Source of the DNA: Gamarada debralockiae
Lineage: Eukaryota; Ascomycota; Leotiomycetes; Helotiales; Hyphodiscaceae
NCBI GenBank assembly: GCA_002803225.1
Contig: NXFV01001091.1
Location: 1 to 64,000, forward strand
Length of the DNA stretch: 64,000 bases
Reading direction: 5' to 3'
Position 1 is the first letter of the stretch. Each line of letters starts with the position of its first letter. Under the pieces are notes generated by a model, which was given only the letters and a program-made list of their open reading frames with translations, did no database searches and had not been told where the DNA came from. The translations under genes and the position numbers were made by a program. Shown piece by piece: positions 1 to 13,186 of this stretch.

Positions 1-191
1 ATGTAACAAAACAATGTTCAGGTGCTGACTGTACTTGCTGCTAGGTAAAAGCCGAATTTCAGCAGCAAGAGTTACGGAACAGATCACTTTGGAGTGGCAT
101 GATCGATCACAGCCTTGGCCAGGTGGAGAGTAGAAGAGGAAAAGGTACAGCCTAGAAGATTATCTCTGTTTGGTATGTTCAGAAGGGGCTC

Positions 192-2285
192 CTAAAATAC
201 AGCCCCGCCAATGATGAAGACTCGTTCCTCCTCGCGCTTTACCCACTGGATGACCTTGTTTGCGCCTTGAGCCAAACCGGCGCGGGATGCATTTGGGCCA
301 GCGACGCAGTAGAATTCGAAGAGGGGTGTTGTCCATGCGAGAGAGATGCTGTCGCGACCTACGCAGTGGATAACTTTGAGGTGTGAATGTTTGGCGTGTG
401 TTGAGGCGTGCAGGTTGTGGTATATGTTCATGAGCCTAGTATTTTCCTTAAGTCAGATTATTTCCGGACGACCTTTAATAAACGAGGAATGAAGTACCGA
501 TTTTGACGTACCTTCGCCGAGAAAGAAGACTGCTGAAATGCGGAGAAAATGAGGGCATAGTGAATTGCACATTCGCCCGCGATTTGTAGAGGAAATGCCG
601 CAGCTGAGTTCCTGGTACAATATCCGTCGTGCTTGACCGTCCCTCGCGAACTGCAGTCTTGATGATCTGCATGCTTCCATTCTTTTCCAGCTGGGCGACA
701 ACATCATCTCGCATCTGCTTCAGGTCATAGAAGCTTTCCTTATCTGCACTGATGAGGAGAATTGCGATCTCGTCTTCTCGACTGGTGCTGGTGGCCGTCG
801 AGGGTCGTTCCTCTGTGGTCTCTTCGCCTTCGAGGGCGCTTAAAAAGCTCACGTACATGTATAGATATCCTCGATTGTTAAAGCCTGGCAGACACAAAGG
901 AATCCAGTTCTCTCCACCACCGGCCTTGACGCTCCCGGCTTCAAAGAGCATATTGAAGATCAGTTGGAGATCACTGGGATGGAGAGAATGGCGCTTTGGT
1001 CTTATCACACTGACAAGTCTTCCGCCTGCTACAATGAGGCCGTACAGCAGCTTATCTGTTCGAGACCTCAACAAGGTGTTGTTGATCACATGTCTCTGAG
1101 ACTTTCGAATTTTCAGGCACTCTAGTGCCGACAGCAGGGCGGACGGAGAACCCTTGGTAAAGGTATCCGCGAGCGATGACAGTAATGTCTCTGTGCCTTC
1201 TAAAGGTCTCCGCAGATCTGTATTGGGCCGATTTGAGAATAGGTGTGTTAACGTGGGTAGGGTCAACGTAGAGAGGATCTGCATGTAGAGAGCTTCAAGC
1301 TGGGATCGAAGCTGGGCATCGCTCTCTCCAAGTCTGCTTATTGCCACAAAATAGAGTGGCCCATCGGTTAATACCACAAATCTTGTGGCTCCCGCGGTGA
1401 ACCCCATCAATGGATCTTTGGCTCCCTCAAAGAACGAGATGATGGTCTGTATGATCCCAATGTAGCCGTTTATCAGATTTAGGTCGCCGTGTCTGCTGTA
1501 GATGGGCTTGCCAGCAGAAGATAGAATCAGATAATGCTTGAATTTTGACTTCCACTGGACAAGAATCTCCTCTGAGAGATTTGTTAGCAAAATTAGTTGA
1601 AGAAAGGACTAGTGACTGACACACCTTCATTGCCCCCTCCTTGACTATCGACGGCTTCTATCTCGTCAAATTCACGCTCGAAGTTGAGCAGTGAGATATC
1701 CTCGTACTCAGCAGTCTCAAAAGGATCCACTGTATTGGCTTGAGAACTGAGGAGCCGCCACGCCGGACTTTGTGAATTTAAGCCTTCATCTAGAAGGCTC
1801 GCAAGGTCGCCGTTTGCCCTTAATGTTGGCGCATAGCTCATAAGACTCGCGCTATCATCCGCTCCCACTTCACTCCCACTGCGACTCGGTTTCCTGCTGG
1901 GAGTACTCTGCCCGCCGGAAGCCCCAGAAATGGACTCTGATACTGCTCGACTGGCCGTTGTTGAAAAGGTGCCTCTCGATCCATCTGGAAATGATAATGT
2001 TTGTATGTCTACCGAAGATACCGCTGTTGTAGCTTTCGCCTGTAATGTAGGTCGTTTGTTGGTAGGAGTAGTTGGTCGAATCGTGGTGGTCTGGAGAAGA
2101 GAAGGTCTTGGAGGAAGCGGGGGTCGGTCTTCCTGACCCCGCTGTGAAGCGTCGGTATCGCCGTCGAGGTTCATCGAATCTGAAGTGCCATTCTCGGCCG
2201 TTTCTTGCCCAGACGGCCCTTTACTCGCATCAATTGGCCCATTAATGCGTTCATGGGATTCTGCGCAGGTATTCGACTCTCCCAT
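192..2285 (-). CDS. MON1: Vacuolar fusion protein Mon1
   Basis: Three exons on the minus strand: 2285-1625, 1571-512 and 435-192, giving 654 aa; both introns are GT-AG (53 and 76 bp). Residues 1-220 are a Ser/Thr/Pro-rich disordered leader. From about residue 222 comes the conserved Mon1 core, opening with a segment rich in [11 protein letters not shown] and [11 protein letters not shown], followed by the three longin-type domains; the last exon ends in the conserved [11 protein letters not shown] block. Mon1 is known to pair with Ccz1 as the exchange factor that activates the Rab7-type GTPase Ypt7 on late endosomes, vacuoles and autophagosomes. It is divergent from DOP1 across 240 bp. Length and motifs fit the family; the start is the ATG at 2285, the first in the open frame. 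Confidence 0.95.
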
Positions 2286-2525
2286 GTGTCCCAGCGGGAG
2301 TTGCGTTTGTTCAAAGGACAGTCGTCATGAAGTAGTTTTTGGAGGAGGCGAGGCAGGGATCCTGGCGATTGAGGCTACGGTAGCCTTGAGGATTGCAGGA
2401 ACTCCATCACTTTCTTTTTGACAAAGAGGCCACGCGTAGCCATGAACAACGAATCTCCAGTGGCATAGTAGAAGAGAAGATGCCCAATATCTCGAATTTC
2501 TCATCTTTGAAGCCTTGCGGAAACC

Positions 2526-5500
2526 ATGGCTCTTGAAGCCGGCTCTGGGCGCACATCACCTACGAGCTCAGGAAGAGCTTCTCCAGTCTCTCGAAAATGG
2601 AGGAACCAACTAGGCGGTGGTAATTTTACTATGTGCGGCTGTTGTACACCAAGTTCTGACTCCTATAGATGAACCTCCGAGCAAAGACAAGACATTTCGA
2701 CGATATGCAAGCGGCGTGGACCGATCCCTCTCGTTGTTCGATACAGCCTTGCAAGAATGGGCGGACTACATTTCGTTCCTTGGGCGCTTATTGAAGGTCT
2801 GCCGTCTCCAGAAGTCTTGCGGAACGAAATTACTGAGATATTTCTGTATAGTCTCTCCAAGCGCATCCTCCCACCATAGTTGCTGTTCCCTCTAAAGCAA
2901 TTGTCGCAAAACGTTTAGCACAATGCCTGAACCCATCTCTCCCTTCTGGTGTTCACCAAAAAGCACTCGAAGTATACGCCTACATCTTCTCCATGATAGG
3001 TAAAGATGCGCTGTCTCGAGACCTGCCCTTGTATCTTCCCGGACTGTCAACAACCCTTTCGTTTGCATCTCTCTCCGTACGAAACCCGTTCCTTGAACTC
3101 GTTGAAAAGTACCTCCTTAAGCTCGATCCACGCTCTCTTAGGCCGGCTTTAAAAGCTATCATACTTGCATTGTTACCTGGTTTGGAGGAAGAGACAAGTG
3201 AGGAATTTGAGCGGACTTTAAAACTATTCGATGGATTTAAGGCAGCTGTCAGACCACCGGGTAGTGAGGACCTTGGGCAGAATCATAGTACTGGGGACGA
3301 ATATTTCTGGCAATGCTTCTTCCTCGCAACGATAACGAGCAACAGCCGTCGATCAGGTGCATTAGCATACCTGGTTCGCAACTTACCGAAACTTGGGCAA
3401 CCTCTTTCGCAAGAGCCTGCTTCTAATGGATCACACAAAGAGAACGGGGCAAAGAATTCTGACAGCTTAGCCGAAATTGTGACATCTCCCGAGCCGGGTC
3501 TTCTGCTGAGGTGTTTTGCCGCTGGTCTGGCTGATGAGCAGCTATTAATACAAAGAGGATTTCTGGACCTCTTGGTAACTCATCTGCCACTTCACGCCAA
3601 TGTCCTCCAGAAGCGAGTCAAGACCGAAGACCTGGAGCTCTTGATAACGGCAGCTGCGGGGGTAGTTGCACGTAGAGATATGAGTCTCAATAGACGTTTG
3701 TGGACATGGCTTTTAGGGCCTGAACCGGTGGGCCGCGACAATGATGGAGGGCCTGAATCTCCTATATCCGTTGTCGGAGACCCTTTAGCAGCCCACTCGT
3801 CTTCGAGAACGCGCTATTTTGAAGAATTTGGGTTGCAGCCGTTGACGAACGCCCTCATCAAAATGATCGATCGAGATGCTAGCAATCCTGTAGAGCGAGC
3901 TCGACCCTTTCGCATCTGTTTGTCCTTGATGGATAGATGGGAGATTGGCGGTCTGGTTGTGCCCGACATATTCCTACCCATTGTGAGCAGTGTTCGCAGG
4001 TACAAAGATAAAGCAGTTTCTAAAGCAGACTTCTCTGAAGTGCTTCGCAGTGCGAGTGTCTTCTTTGATGGTGTTGAGAGTGGCTTGATCTGGGGCGAGA
4101 TTGTTGGTTTAATTGCGCAGGCTGTCGGAGCAGGAAAAGCTTCAACGGCGGATAGAGTCGACAGGCTCTCGCTGGTTAATTTCATTATCGGCCATTTCAA
4201 TGTACGGGAAGAGGAGATGCTTCTGATCCACGCTCCATTAACGACATTAACTATATTGACTATGCTCGAAGACGCCAAGGAGAAAACTTCCAAGCAATCC
4301 ATTGACCCCATCATCTCAGACGACGTGTCAAGGCTAGCCTTGAGCATTGCTACCGATCTGGTTGAGCTCATCCCAGAAAGAGCCTTTCATACACGACCAT
4401 CAACAAGTCAATCTACCGTTACTCATGGAGAGGATACAATTTCTTCACACTCTAATCATGAGATACTTCAACAGATCAGGGCATTCTATGTACAGGATCA
4501 AGGAAACCTCGATGCGTATCCACCTCCCTTCTCATCTCGGGATGTGAGCGAGCTCCTTCTTCGAGAGGCCGGGAGCATCACATGCCACAGCCTTTCTGAT
4601 TCAGTATCAAGTTCTGATGCTGGAATCAAGAGCAGACTCTTGGTCATCATACTGGGGAAAGTACCCAAAATTTCGAGCCTTGACGTTTCAACACTTCTGT
4701 CATCCATGCATAGCAGATTGACAGCGCCTTCTCAGCTACCATTCCTGGCTTTCACTTCCATCACATCCCTGGCCACGAACCTATACTCAACATCTTACAT
4801 TACGGCAGCAGATTTGTCTGGCTTAGTAGACCCCTTAGTCCGTCAAGCATGGTCTTACCTCTCTGCCTCTCACCCGAAGTACCATGTCGAGACTGTCCGT
4901 TGTCTTTGGCAATTACAAACGACGTTGTCACTCTCAAACCATGAGGTAGAAGCGTCTATTTGCTCTCTCATGGCTGAGCATGATATGAATGGGACTTTTG
5001 CGATTCGCGATGCCGATCCTGGAAGAAGCTTTAGTATTCTGTGGACACACACGCTTCAAGATAATGCAGGTCACCTTGACCGGAGATCATCTAAAGCATC
5101 AAACAACGAGAAAGGCCCAGCTCGTATGTCGGGCATCGGTAATTACGAAGTTATGCTGACCAGGCCATTATTTCTGTTTCTCGATGCACTTCTTGACGAG
5201 CGTACGCAGCTTTTCATGACAGTGAGGACGTGGTTGCAAAGCCTGGTGGGCATTGACAAGTAAGCTTCCGAGCTAACTTCCTACCCCTGTCCTTTACTAA
5301 AATGATTCAGACTTTTCCATCTCTTCGTGGCCAAATTCTCAGCATTTGAATTCCTCCAAACAGCCCCTGAAGACAACTCTCAATCCTTGGATAGTAATGC
5401 TCAAATATACACGGACGAAGATGATCTAGACCAGTGCTTGTACTACCTTCGGACCCTGTCAAACATCCTTCGATGGTCTTCTGACGGCATGTGGGCAGCG

Positions 5501-8411
5501 CTTGCTGAAAATACCATTTCTACAGACACTAGTCATCGCTCTCTGTACCGCATAAGTAAGTATCGTGTCTGAAAGAAAGGAACATGCTGACAGTACTAGC
5601 TGGTCGGGATGGCGAGATAACACTCCTGGAATTTTTCCTGCATGTTTGCCTACGAGCAATTTCTGGAAGCCATGATCCCAAAAATTCCCAGTTCAAGGCT
5701 CGTATCAGCCAATTTCACCGGACAGCCTTGACTACCCTTCATCAGATCCTTTTAAGCCCGTACTCTTCACCACTTGCGGAGTTGCAGCTGGAGTACGTGC
5801 TGATCGATCGCTTATCCCGGTCTCTCGATGGACCAGATCCCTTCATTCAGGTTTTACTTTTAGATGTAGTATTCGCCGCCCTGAAGATCCGAAATTCGTC
5901 TCAACCTGTCGCTCCTCCGTTGTCGCCAACACTGGAGCATAAGCGTTCCATCGCACAGGAGACACCCCAAGGCAGGCCATCTTTAACGGCTGATCGCGGA
6001 GACCGAGCATCTATCAGCCTGCCGGCTCCGCCAGGATCACTTGTAAAGTGTCTTCAAGCTGGTTTTGCAGCCCCCAGCAGCCGGCCGGTTCTGGACAGTT
6101 GGGTTAGCTTTCTTACTGAATGCCTACCTTTATACTCCGACACAATTTTCCAAATCCTCATACCTCTCGTGGAAACACTCTGTTCAGAAGTTGGACAGAC
6201 GTTTTCGAATCTTCAGAAGATCTTTAAAGACCCTGGAGCATCCACCGAAGGCACTGCAGCTCCCGAATCAACGCTCATTTCTCTATTAAATGGCCTCGAA
6301 CATGTTCTAGCAAAGGGCCACGATCGTCTGCTGCATGACGAAGTCCGAATGCCTGTTGTAAAAAGTCCGGATCAACCACAAGGCTTTTTCGGAAACATGG
6401 TTTCTGGCGTATTTGCATCAGAAACACCTCAAGCCAGGAGTGTCACAGCTAATAACAGACTTACCGTTCTCCTATCATTCCAGGATGCTGTTCGCATATG
6501 TTTCACGATATGGTCATGGGGCGGCCGTGATGGAAGCGCCCAGGATGTCGACTCAGCAGCTTCCTTCAACTATACGTCTCTGCGCATGCGAAATCGTGCC
6601 CGCAGACTTCTAGAACACCTCTTTGCGGCAGAAACTCTCGAGTGCTTGGAGACAATTGTAGAAGTGTGGCAAAAGTCATCGAGATCTCAAACGTCTCGTT
6701 CCCCAGTCGTTTTCAATCTACTCCACGTACTCGACGGTTCTAGACCAAAACACACCATACCTGCAATATTCAATGCAATTTACAGTCGCACAAATCCCAC
6801 TGCCTTGGACCCCGCTCGGAAGTCAACCTTGACATCTTCTCTCAAGGACACCGACTTGGTAATGTTTCTAGTCGAATATGCAAGGTCTTTGGATGATGAT
6901 GCTATGGATGAGATTTGGGTGGACTGCATGACCTTCCTCAAAGATCTTCTGGCAAATCCATTCCCACACCGACAAACACTTCCTAGTCTTCTAGAATTTG
7001 CAGCTATCTTGGGCGAGAAGGTTGATAACACCAATTTTGGAGAGCAGCGGAGGATGCGGAGAGAGCTTGGAGTGAGTTGATTTTAGACTTCAATCATGTG
7101 AATCTTACTGATAGTTAACAGGATCTCTTCCTGCGAATGCTCACAGCAATCTTCACCACAAGGCCTATGGGATTCTCCGAAAACTCGTATGATAATGACG
7201 AACGCCCAAGTAACATAATCTCGCGATCAGTTGCGAGGTCTGATGATGTTGTTGGTATTTTGGCCGACATCGCACCCAATCTCCCAAAGATTCTGGTTGA
7301 ATCCGACCGTGTGCTGTCTGCTGCAAATACAATTTCTACAAGCGTCATTGGACCGACCTTCAAGTCCAAGTTGTTTCCAGACAACATTTCGAAGAGCAGC
7401 TTGGTACTTCTCTATCAACTGTCCAGGTTACCGAATACCCAGAAGTCTTGGAGGAAGGATCTTGGCGATGCTTTCAATGACCCCAGATTTTTTGGAAACG
7501 CCGTAGCTCTTGTTGAGAGCGACTGGCTTCCACTGTTAAGACAGTGGACGTTGAGCGATAAAGAGCGGATGCCAGAATTACTTTCACGGCTGATGGCGCC
7601 CACTACAGCCGGAATCGTCTTTGGTGTGGGAGCTACGTCTGCTCGACTTGAAGCAGATCGAAAGACGCAGCTGAATTTACGTCGCGCAGCAACCCTCATT
7701 CTGGCGACTGTGAGTGACAATTTCGTCACAGATGTGCCAGCAATGCAAGAGAAGATCGTTGATCTACTTTCAGCCACCACAACTTCATCCCCATCGTCTA
7801 CGACCCGAGCAGATATCTATCTCCTGCTCCGTGCCTTGGCGCTCCAAACGTCCGCCATCCATCTGGCGACGCTGTGGCCCATAATCAATGCGGAATTACA
7901 TTACGCAATTTCTTCTGTGGTATCGCCTGATCATAGCCTGCCATCCGAAACCTACAACAATTACTCGATCCTCCAAGCATGCAAGCTACTCGACACATTA
8001 CTCTGTATCGCACCTGACGATTTCCAACTCCATGAATGGCTCTTCATAACCGATACAATCGATGCCGTATACCGACCTTCCGACTTCCACCCTATCGCTT
8101 TAGTAGACGAGCTTTCCGAGGAGTTAGGACTGACAGCACTTTCATCCGCCGTGCAGACGGAACCGGCGACTGCGCAGGCCAATCAAGGCTTGACGCGCAG
8201 GCCTCTGATAGGACCTGGTGGTATCAGCGATGAGGGCAGTTGGGAGAGGAAGGATGAATTGGTTGGGAAGGTGTTAAGACCTTTCTTTAGTCAGCTGAGC
8301 ATTTTTGCTTTCGAGAGCACATACTCGATGAGTGTGCCGGATTGGGAGGCTTGTAAGATGGGACTTTTGAAGGATTTGTTTGATGAGAGGAGCATTGTTA
8401 AGGCGTTGTAG
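2526..8411 (+). CDS. dopA: Dopey family protein (DOP1/DopA)
   Basis: Six exons: 2526-2619, 2669-2796, 2852-5259, 5311-5555, 5600-7071 and 7122-8411, giving 1878 aa, the usual length for fungal Dopey proteins. The N-terminal Dopey signature is clear: EWADYISFLGRLLK (about residues 60-75), then VAKRLAQCLNPSLPSGVHQKALEVY and the LPLYLPGL block. The C-terminal two thirds is helical and Leu-rich, without a catalytic motif. Dopey proteins act with the Neo1/ATP9A-type flippase at endosomes and Golgi; in Aspergillus DopA affects cell polarity and development. The second intron (2797-2851) has a weak GTCTGC donor but is needed to join the conserved blocks in frame. The start ATG at 2526 gives a 31-residue first exon. 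Confidence 0.93.
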
Positions 8412-8881
8412 ACGAGTCAATAATGGATTTCTCAAAAATTATTTTATGTTCGAACTTCGAAGTAAGCAATGTAGCATTCCGGCCTCAGTTAACAGGCTAA
8501 TAACAAGGTTGATGTCAAAGAATGGCTGCCTAAGGAGGGTGTCCACGTTGACTCAGAGGCTTGTTTGCTTGTTGCTAATGATCAATTGGTTTCGCGTGCT
8601 GTCATGTCAATCAAATGTAGCGGATTGACTTGTTGATGTCTTGTTTTTCAATTCCACCCTTCTAAATGCCCAGCAAGAGCGACAATTACTAGTATCGCAA
8701 TTTCCTTTGGTGTTTTCAGCCCGTTCAACCCGGACTCTGCCTGAGGATGGCAAGAACTCGACGTGCAACAAAAAATCTGCAAGTTTGCTCCAGCCTTCCG
8801 GCCCTCAGGCTTCCAGGCACAACAAATCTGCAAGAACCTTTCAAAGCAACTCTCCCTTATCTTTCCCCCCATCTTTCCCCT
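8412..8881. other. Convergent intergenic region
   Basis: This gap lies between the 3' ends of DOP1 and TGS1. I see no coding frame with conserved features; short frames on both strands are low-complexity shadows. It presumably holds both 3' untranslated regions. Confidence 0.6.
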
Positions 8882-10838
8882 TCAAGAAGCAGCTGAAGGG
8901 ATGTAAGCCACTAAAGCCTTACTCGCACCTTCCATGCAATACTGCACGACTTCTACTTTCTTCCCCTCTGGCGCCAACCGCGCAATCTGTCGCAAGTCGC
9001 TGGTTCTTGGCAGATAAAGCGCTGCGTCCATCCCCTTGCAAACATTGTGGATTTTCTTCGCAGAATAGGGAATCATTGTGTTCAGGTTAAATACTTCGTC
9101 GGAGCTGTAGCCTGGTCCTCCCCATGGTGGTGAGGCGAAGATGACGGTTTTGGATGTGTCGATTGATGAGGAATTAATCGTGAGATAGGAGAAAGAGTCG
9201 TCGTTGATCCAAGTTATTTGCTCTCCCACACCGTAAATTGTGGCATTATGTTGTGCGCATGCGATGACTGAGGAGTCCTTCTCGATGCCGATTACTCTGG
9301 ACCAACGTCCCGACAGGGCGAATGCGATAGTGTTTCCCCCCGCGCCGGCAAACATGTCGATTATGACTGTTTTGGAGGGAGCGCAGAAGCAAGCGAAATC
9401 ATTGGCTACTTTGCTGTTGGAAGAAAGTTAGTAACGTGAGCGATTTGAGGGTAATGGAAGTCGTACTTCGCTACTGGCTCAGGGGTAACTCCAAACCATG
9501 CGTCGTAGGTCATACGAATGCCTTCGTTGTAGCGAGAAAAGATGCTGTTGCGTTGGTGCCAGTATCTGAATAGAAGTTAGCTTGATTTGACCGAAGCCAT
9601 GATTTTACCCACTTCTGGATGTCCCAATCGACTTGTGAGATGTGTGTATAATGCTTGCATTCTGCCGTCAGAGGAAATGAGGGTGATTTTGCGGGTTCTT
9701 GGTCTTGATATTCAGAAGCGTCTGTCATAGCGTGATCTTGTGAGCTTGCATCATGGTTGGCGTGTCTCTGATTATTCGTTTCAGCCCCGTAAGGAGGTTC
9801 CTTCTCCTTTGGAGAAATGGCTCTTTTGGAGGATTTCCTTGGAGTGCCCATGTCTGATGAATTAGTGTTCGATACAAGAAAATCTGGGCTCGATTTTGAT
9901 ACCGCCAGTGTCGCGGAAGTTCCTTTCCCAGCTATCGGAGACTGCGGTTCTGGCTCCGTTTCTGGGATATTGTATGGTAAATCTTCTGACAAGGGAGGAA
10001 AGATCGGATGAGTCGGTTCTTTACTGATCCTGGGTTTTTCGAGCGCAAATGCACTTAGTCCGACCAGAACTGGGAACCGATTACTTTGAAATTTCGATGG
10101 ACTGTCCAGCAAGCGTCGTGGAACACGTTTCAGATTCTTCAGAGACTTGTTCAATCCATCCAACACTGGGAATTGCTTTCCTGGGAACTTCAACAAGCTG
10201 TTCGACAAAGGTCGCTGCGGAGTACGTTCCAACTTCTCCAGAGCCTTGTTTAATCCATCTAACACCGCAGATCTTGACTTGCTTGATTTCTTCCTTCTCT
10301 CCCGATCGATTGCTTTCCGAATTGCTCTCAGCTGCTTCCGCCTCCTTTCGGCTTCTGGAAGGCCTTGGCGAATGAACGGTGCTTCTGCAAGAGGAATCTG
10401 CTCCGTTGCAGGCTGCGATGCCGCAACAATTTGATGTGGGCTTGAAGAAGTGCTTTGAACACCGAAGGCTTCCTCCGGGCTCTGATAGTCGGTTTGATTT
10501 GGCTCTGCAGGCGGAGCCGTTTTAGTTGCTGCCAACTTGATCTGGTTGGTATCGGTATTGATACTACTAGAGTCTAGGGCCTTGGCCTTTGCCACAGAGA
10601 GTCGATGTGAGCGTCTAGATATGTCTGGGCTTTCTATGACGATTTCCACAGATTGTGACGGTGCTCTTGCTTGACTCTGTCGCCGTGTTTTGACTGGGGA
10701 GTCGGTGAACTCGTTGGTGTCTGGACGATCGACTCCTGCAGCTTGTAATAACTTTTGCAGTTCTCGTTCTTTACGTTCAGAGCGCTTCCTGTCGCGCTCT
10801 CCAAAAAATTCTGCAGATAATGACGACCTGGTTTTCAT
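8882..10838 (-). CDS. TGS1: Trimethylguanosine synthase (snRNA/snoRNA cap hypermethylase)
   Basis: Three exons: 10838-9613, 9565-9467 and 9413-8882, giving 618 aa. The C-terminal 200 residues are the Tgs1 methyltransferase: KYWHQR..IFSRY, the WFGVTPEPVA segment, the SAM-binding MFAGAGGNTIAF loop (about residue 462) and the catalytic SPPWGGPGY motif (about residue 536). The enzyme converts m7G caps of snRNAs, snoRNAs and telomerase RNA to 2,2,7-trimethylguanosine in the nucleus. The first 410 residues are disordered, charged and repeat-bearing, far longer than in yeast Tgs1. The first intron uses the donor inside AA|GTGGGT, because only that phase restores the conserved KYW. It is divergent from the GRASP gene. 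Confidence 0.93.
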
Positions 10839-11332
10839 AGGAGCAAAGTAGAGAAAACTGGGTGAAAGGAGAAAATCCGAATATCTGAAATAAAGTGGTC
10901 TTTGCTTCTAGCACGGACACCTCAACTCCAGGTCCCCCCGGATGTTCAAAGAACTTGATGCTTGCTTGTTCTTCAGGGACCAGAAGATGGGCATTGACGG
11001 CTGCTGTAGACGCGTGCTACCTCATGAGCGAAGATAGAAACCTGAGTTTGTTAGCCACACTGGCCATTTAAAAGTATTAAGGAAGAGATTCACAAACCGC
11101 CTTAACTTCTGGCTATCAAAATTCATGCATATCTTTGTAAATGCAGAGAGTGGGTATTTCCACGGCGTCGAGTTGTTTGAAGAAATTTATGTAGAGTCTT
11201 TGAAGAAGCTTTGACCACTCATCGCGAGGCTGGCCACATCGCTCCATCAAAGGGACGGCAACCGTCACTCGACACAACTTCGAAGAGAACTCCCATTAAG
11301 ACGCCCCAAATCAACTAAGAGAACTCGAAGCT
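10839..11332. promoter_or_regulatory. Divergent promoter region TGS1 / GRASP
   Basis: This is a 494-bp gap between two head-to-head starts and must hold both promoters. I see no coding frame of note and no clear TATA element. Confidence 0.5.
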
Positions 11333-12430
11333 ATGTTCAACGCACTCAATCGATTTATCTCGCGCCTGGATTCCGATTCTCCAGCTCAAAGTTCGAACCA
11401 CGGCGCATTTGGCTTTCAAGTACTTAGGAACAAAAGTCTAGAGCTTAGAATTGAGCCATGGTTTGACTTCATTGTTGGAATCAATGGGCGTATGATTGTA
11501 CGCTGCTCTCTCTCACTTCAGAGACAGCTTACTGACAATCGTAGGACGATTCTGACCCAACGCTTTTCGCCCAAGAAGTTCGTAACTGCGCCGGGAGCAC
11601 AGTAACACTTGGCCTCTGGAGCGCAAAGGTACAAGGGGCCCGCAAAGTCCTATTGAATTCATATTAATGTTTGATAGGGCCAACGGACACGAACAATCCA
11701 TATCCCCATCGAAGCAAACAATCCTTCATTAGGATTAACCTTACAATGGACCTCCCTGTCCACCGTCTCCAACATTTGGCACATTCTCGACGTCCCTGCC
11801 TCCTCACCCGCCGACATAGCTGGGCTCCTCCCATACAGCGACTACATACTTGGCACCCCAGAAGGCGTATTACACGGTGAAAGCGGTCTTGGAGAGCTAG
11901 TAGAAGACCACATCGGCAGACCCTTACGATTATACGTTTACAATAACGAATACGATGTTACGAGAGAAGTCACCATTCATCCAAGTCGGGATTGGGGCGG
12001 AGAAGGAGCACTGGGATGCGTGTTAGGATACGGAGCTTTACACAGGTTACCAGCGCCATTGAGCGAGCCTGTGGCTGGACCAGGAGAGACGTTATTCGAG
12101 ACTGAGAACGCAAGGTTTTCGAATGAGGAGGTCAGACCGCTTGCTGGTGGAGATGCAAGTCAGTTCTTCGTTCCAGCAGCTGCAGCTTCAGAGTCGACGG
12201 ATTTCTTGGTGCCGGCGCAGATTATGAGCCGGCCGGTTGCAGGGACGCATGGGAAGAAAAAGGATAAGAGGCATGGACATAGTCCTAATAAGATGATGGA
12301 TGATTATTTCATGGAGGGGGAGAAGAAGAGTAGGGAGTTGGATTATGCCCCGAGTGTTGCTACACCTCCGCCGCCGCCGAAGGCAAGTGTGGAAGAGAAG
12401 AAAGATGCGGAGGATAGTGGGGTAGACTAG
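11333..12430 (+). CDS. GRH1: Golgi reassembly-stacking protein (GRASP/Grh1)
   Basis: Three exons: 11333-11497, 11545-11628 and 11678-12430, giving 333 aa. Residues 1-200 form the tandem PDZ-like GRASP domain: GFQVLRN, EPWFDFIVGING, then the second repeat with WHILDVPASSPADIAGLLPYSDYI and a GEGALGC element. The tail is Pro- and Lys-rich and probably disordered. Position 2 is Phe, not Gly, so the N-myristoylation used by animal GRASPs is absent, as known for yeast Grh1, which relies on an acetylated amphipathic helix. It acts at the early Golgi and in unconventional secretion. It converges on OST2 with a 146-bp gap. Confidence 0.93.
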
Positions 12431-12576
12431 CATAGAAAGATTCAAATTCCTTCACGTATCACTCTTCACTGGGTACACATTGCAGTCGTGGACATGATTG
12501 CCTGAAAACGCCTATGACTTTTGCTATTCATACACTCCTTCGCATTTGTACAGATCCTCGCTCTCATGGTATATAG

Positions 12577-13186
12577 CTAGTTAATGAAGTTGACGCAGAA
12601 GAAGTGTAGGATCAAGCTTCCGAAAACATAATCCGCAAATGCCCTGGGCCTATTAGCATAGCTCTGTCAAAGTAGTGCTTGACTCCATACCTCTCTGGAG
12701 ACACCTCACCGAAGTCGGCCTTGTTCTCCACATTCGTCTGTATCCGCAAAGAAGCTATAAATCCCATTAGCACTCTCTCCTCTCCCCTGACCAACTTTCC
12801 ACATACCAGTCAAAACGAACTGTCCAACCGTGGCCGAGAACCCCGACAAGAAAGCATTGAATGGCTGCATCCAAAATCAGTACCCAGAGACCCAAAGATA
12901 TCCGATTCCCACATACGTAATTCCCAGCAATAACACAGTATACGAACTGCAGCACTCCAACCGTGACCAAGAACGCCATAAAGACGTCAATCAGCTTTGT
13001 TCTCTGTGGGGTAGTATCGAGGTAGTTCTGCCATATTCCTAACGCAATTTCTGCCGGTCTCTGGTTGGAATTGCCTTTGAAAGGAGCTTTTGTCGCAGCG
13101 GGGGTGGAGCCAGCTGTTGTGGTTGAGGTTTGGGGGTTGGAGGCTGTGGAGGGTGTGGGCTCGCGAGCATTGCGTTTAGGCGCCAT
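12577..13186 (-). CDS. OST2: Oligosaccharyltransferase subunit OST2/DAD1
   Basis: Four exons: 13186-12917, 12864-12807, 12754-12691 and 12649-12577, giving 154 aa. After a Ser/Thr-rich cytosolic N-terminus come the DAD1 signatures: IWQNYLDTTPQRTKLIDVFM, the first membrane helix, PFNAFLSGFSATVGQFVLT, SLRIQTN and a C-terminal RAFADYVFGSLILHFF-like helix. It is a small integral subunit of the ER oligosaccharyltransferase that transfers the N-glycan precursor. The start chosen is the MAPKRN methionine; an in-frame ATG at 13285 would add 33 residues but is not typical of the family. All introns are 41-52 bp. Confidence 0.93.

Noticed and set aside
2797..2851. Apparent frameshift in DOP1
   Set aside because: A phase-0 intron with a weak GT donor and TATAG acceptor restores the conserved protein, so no sequence error or pseudogene is needed.
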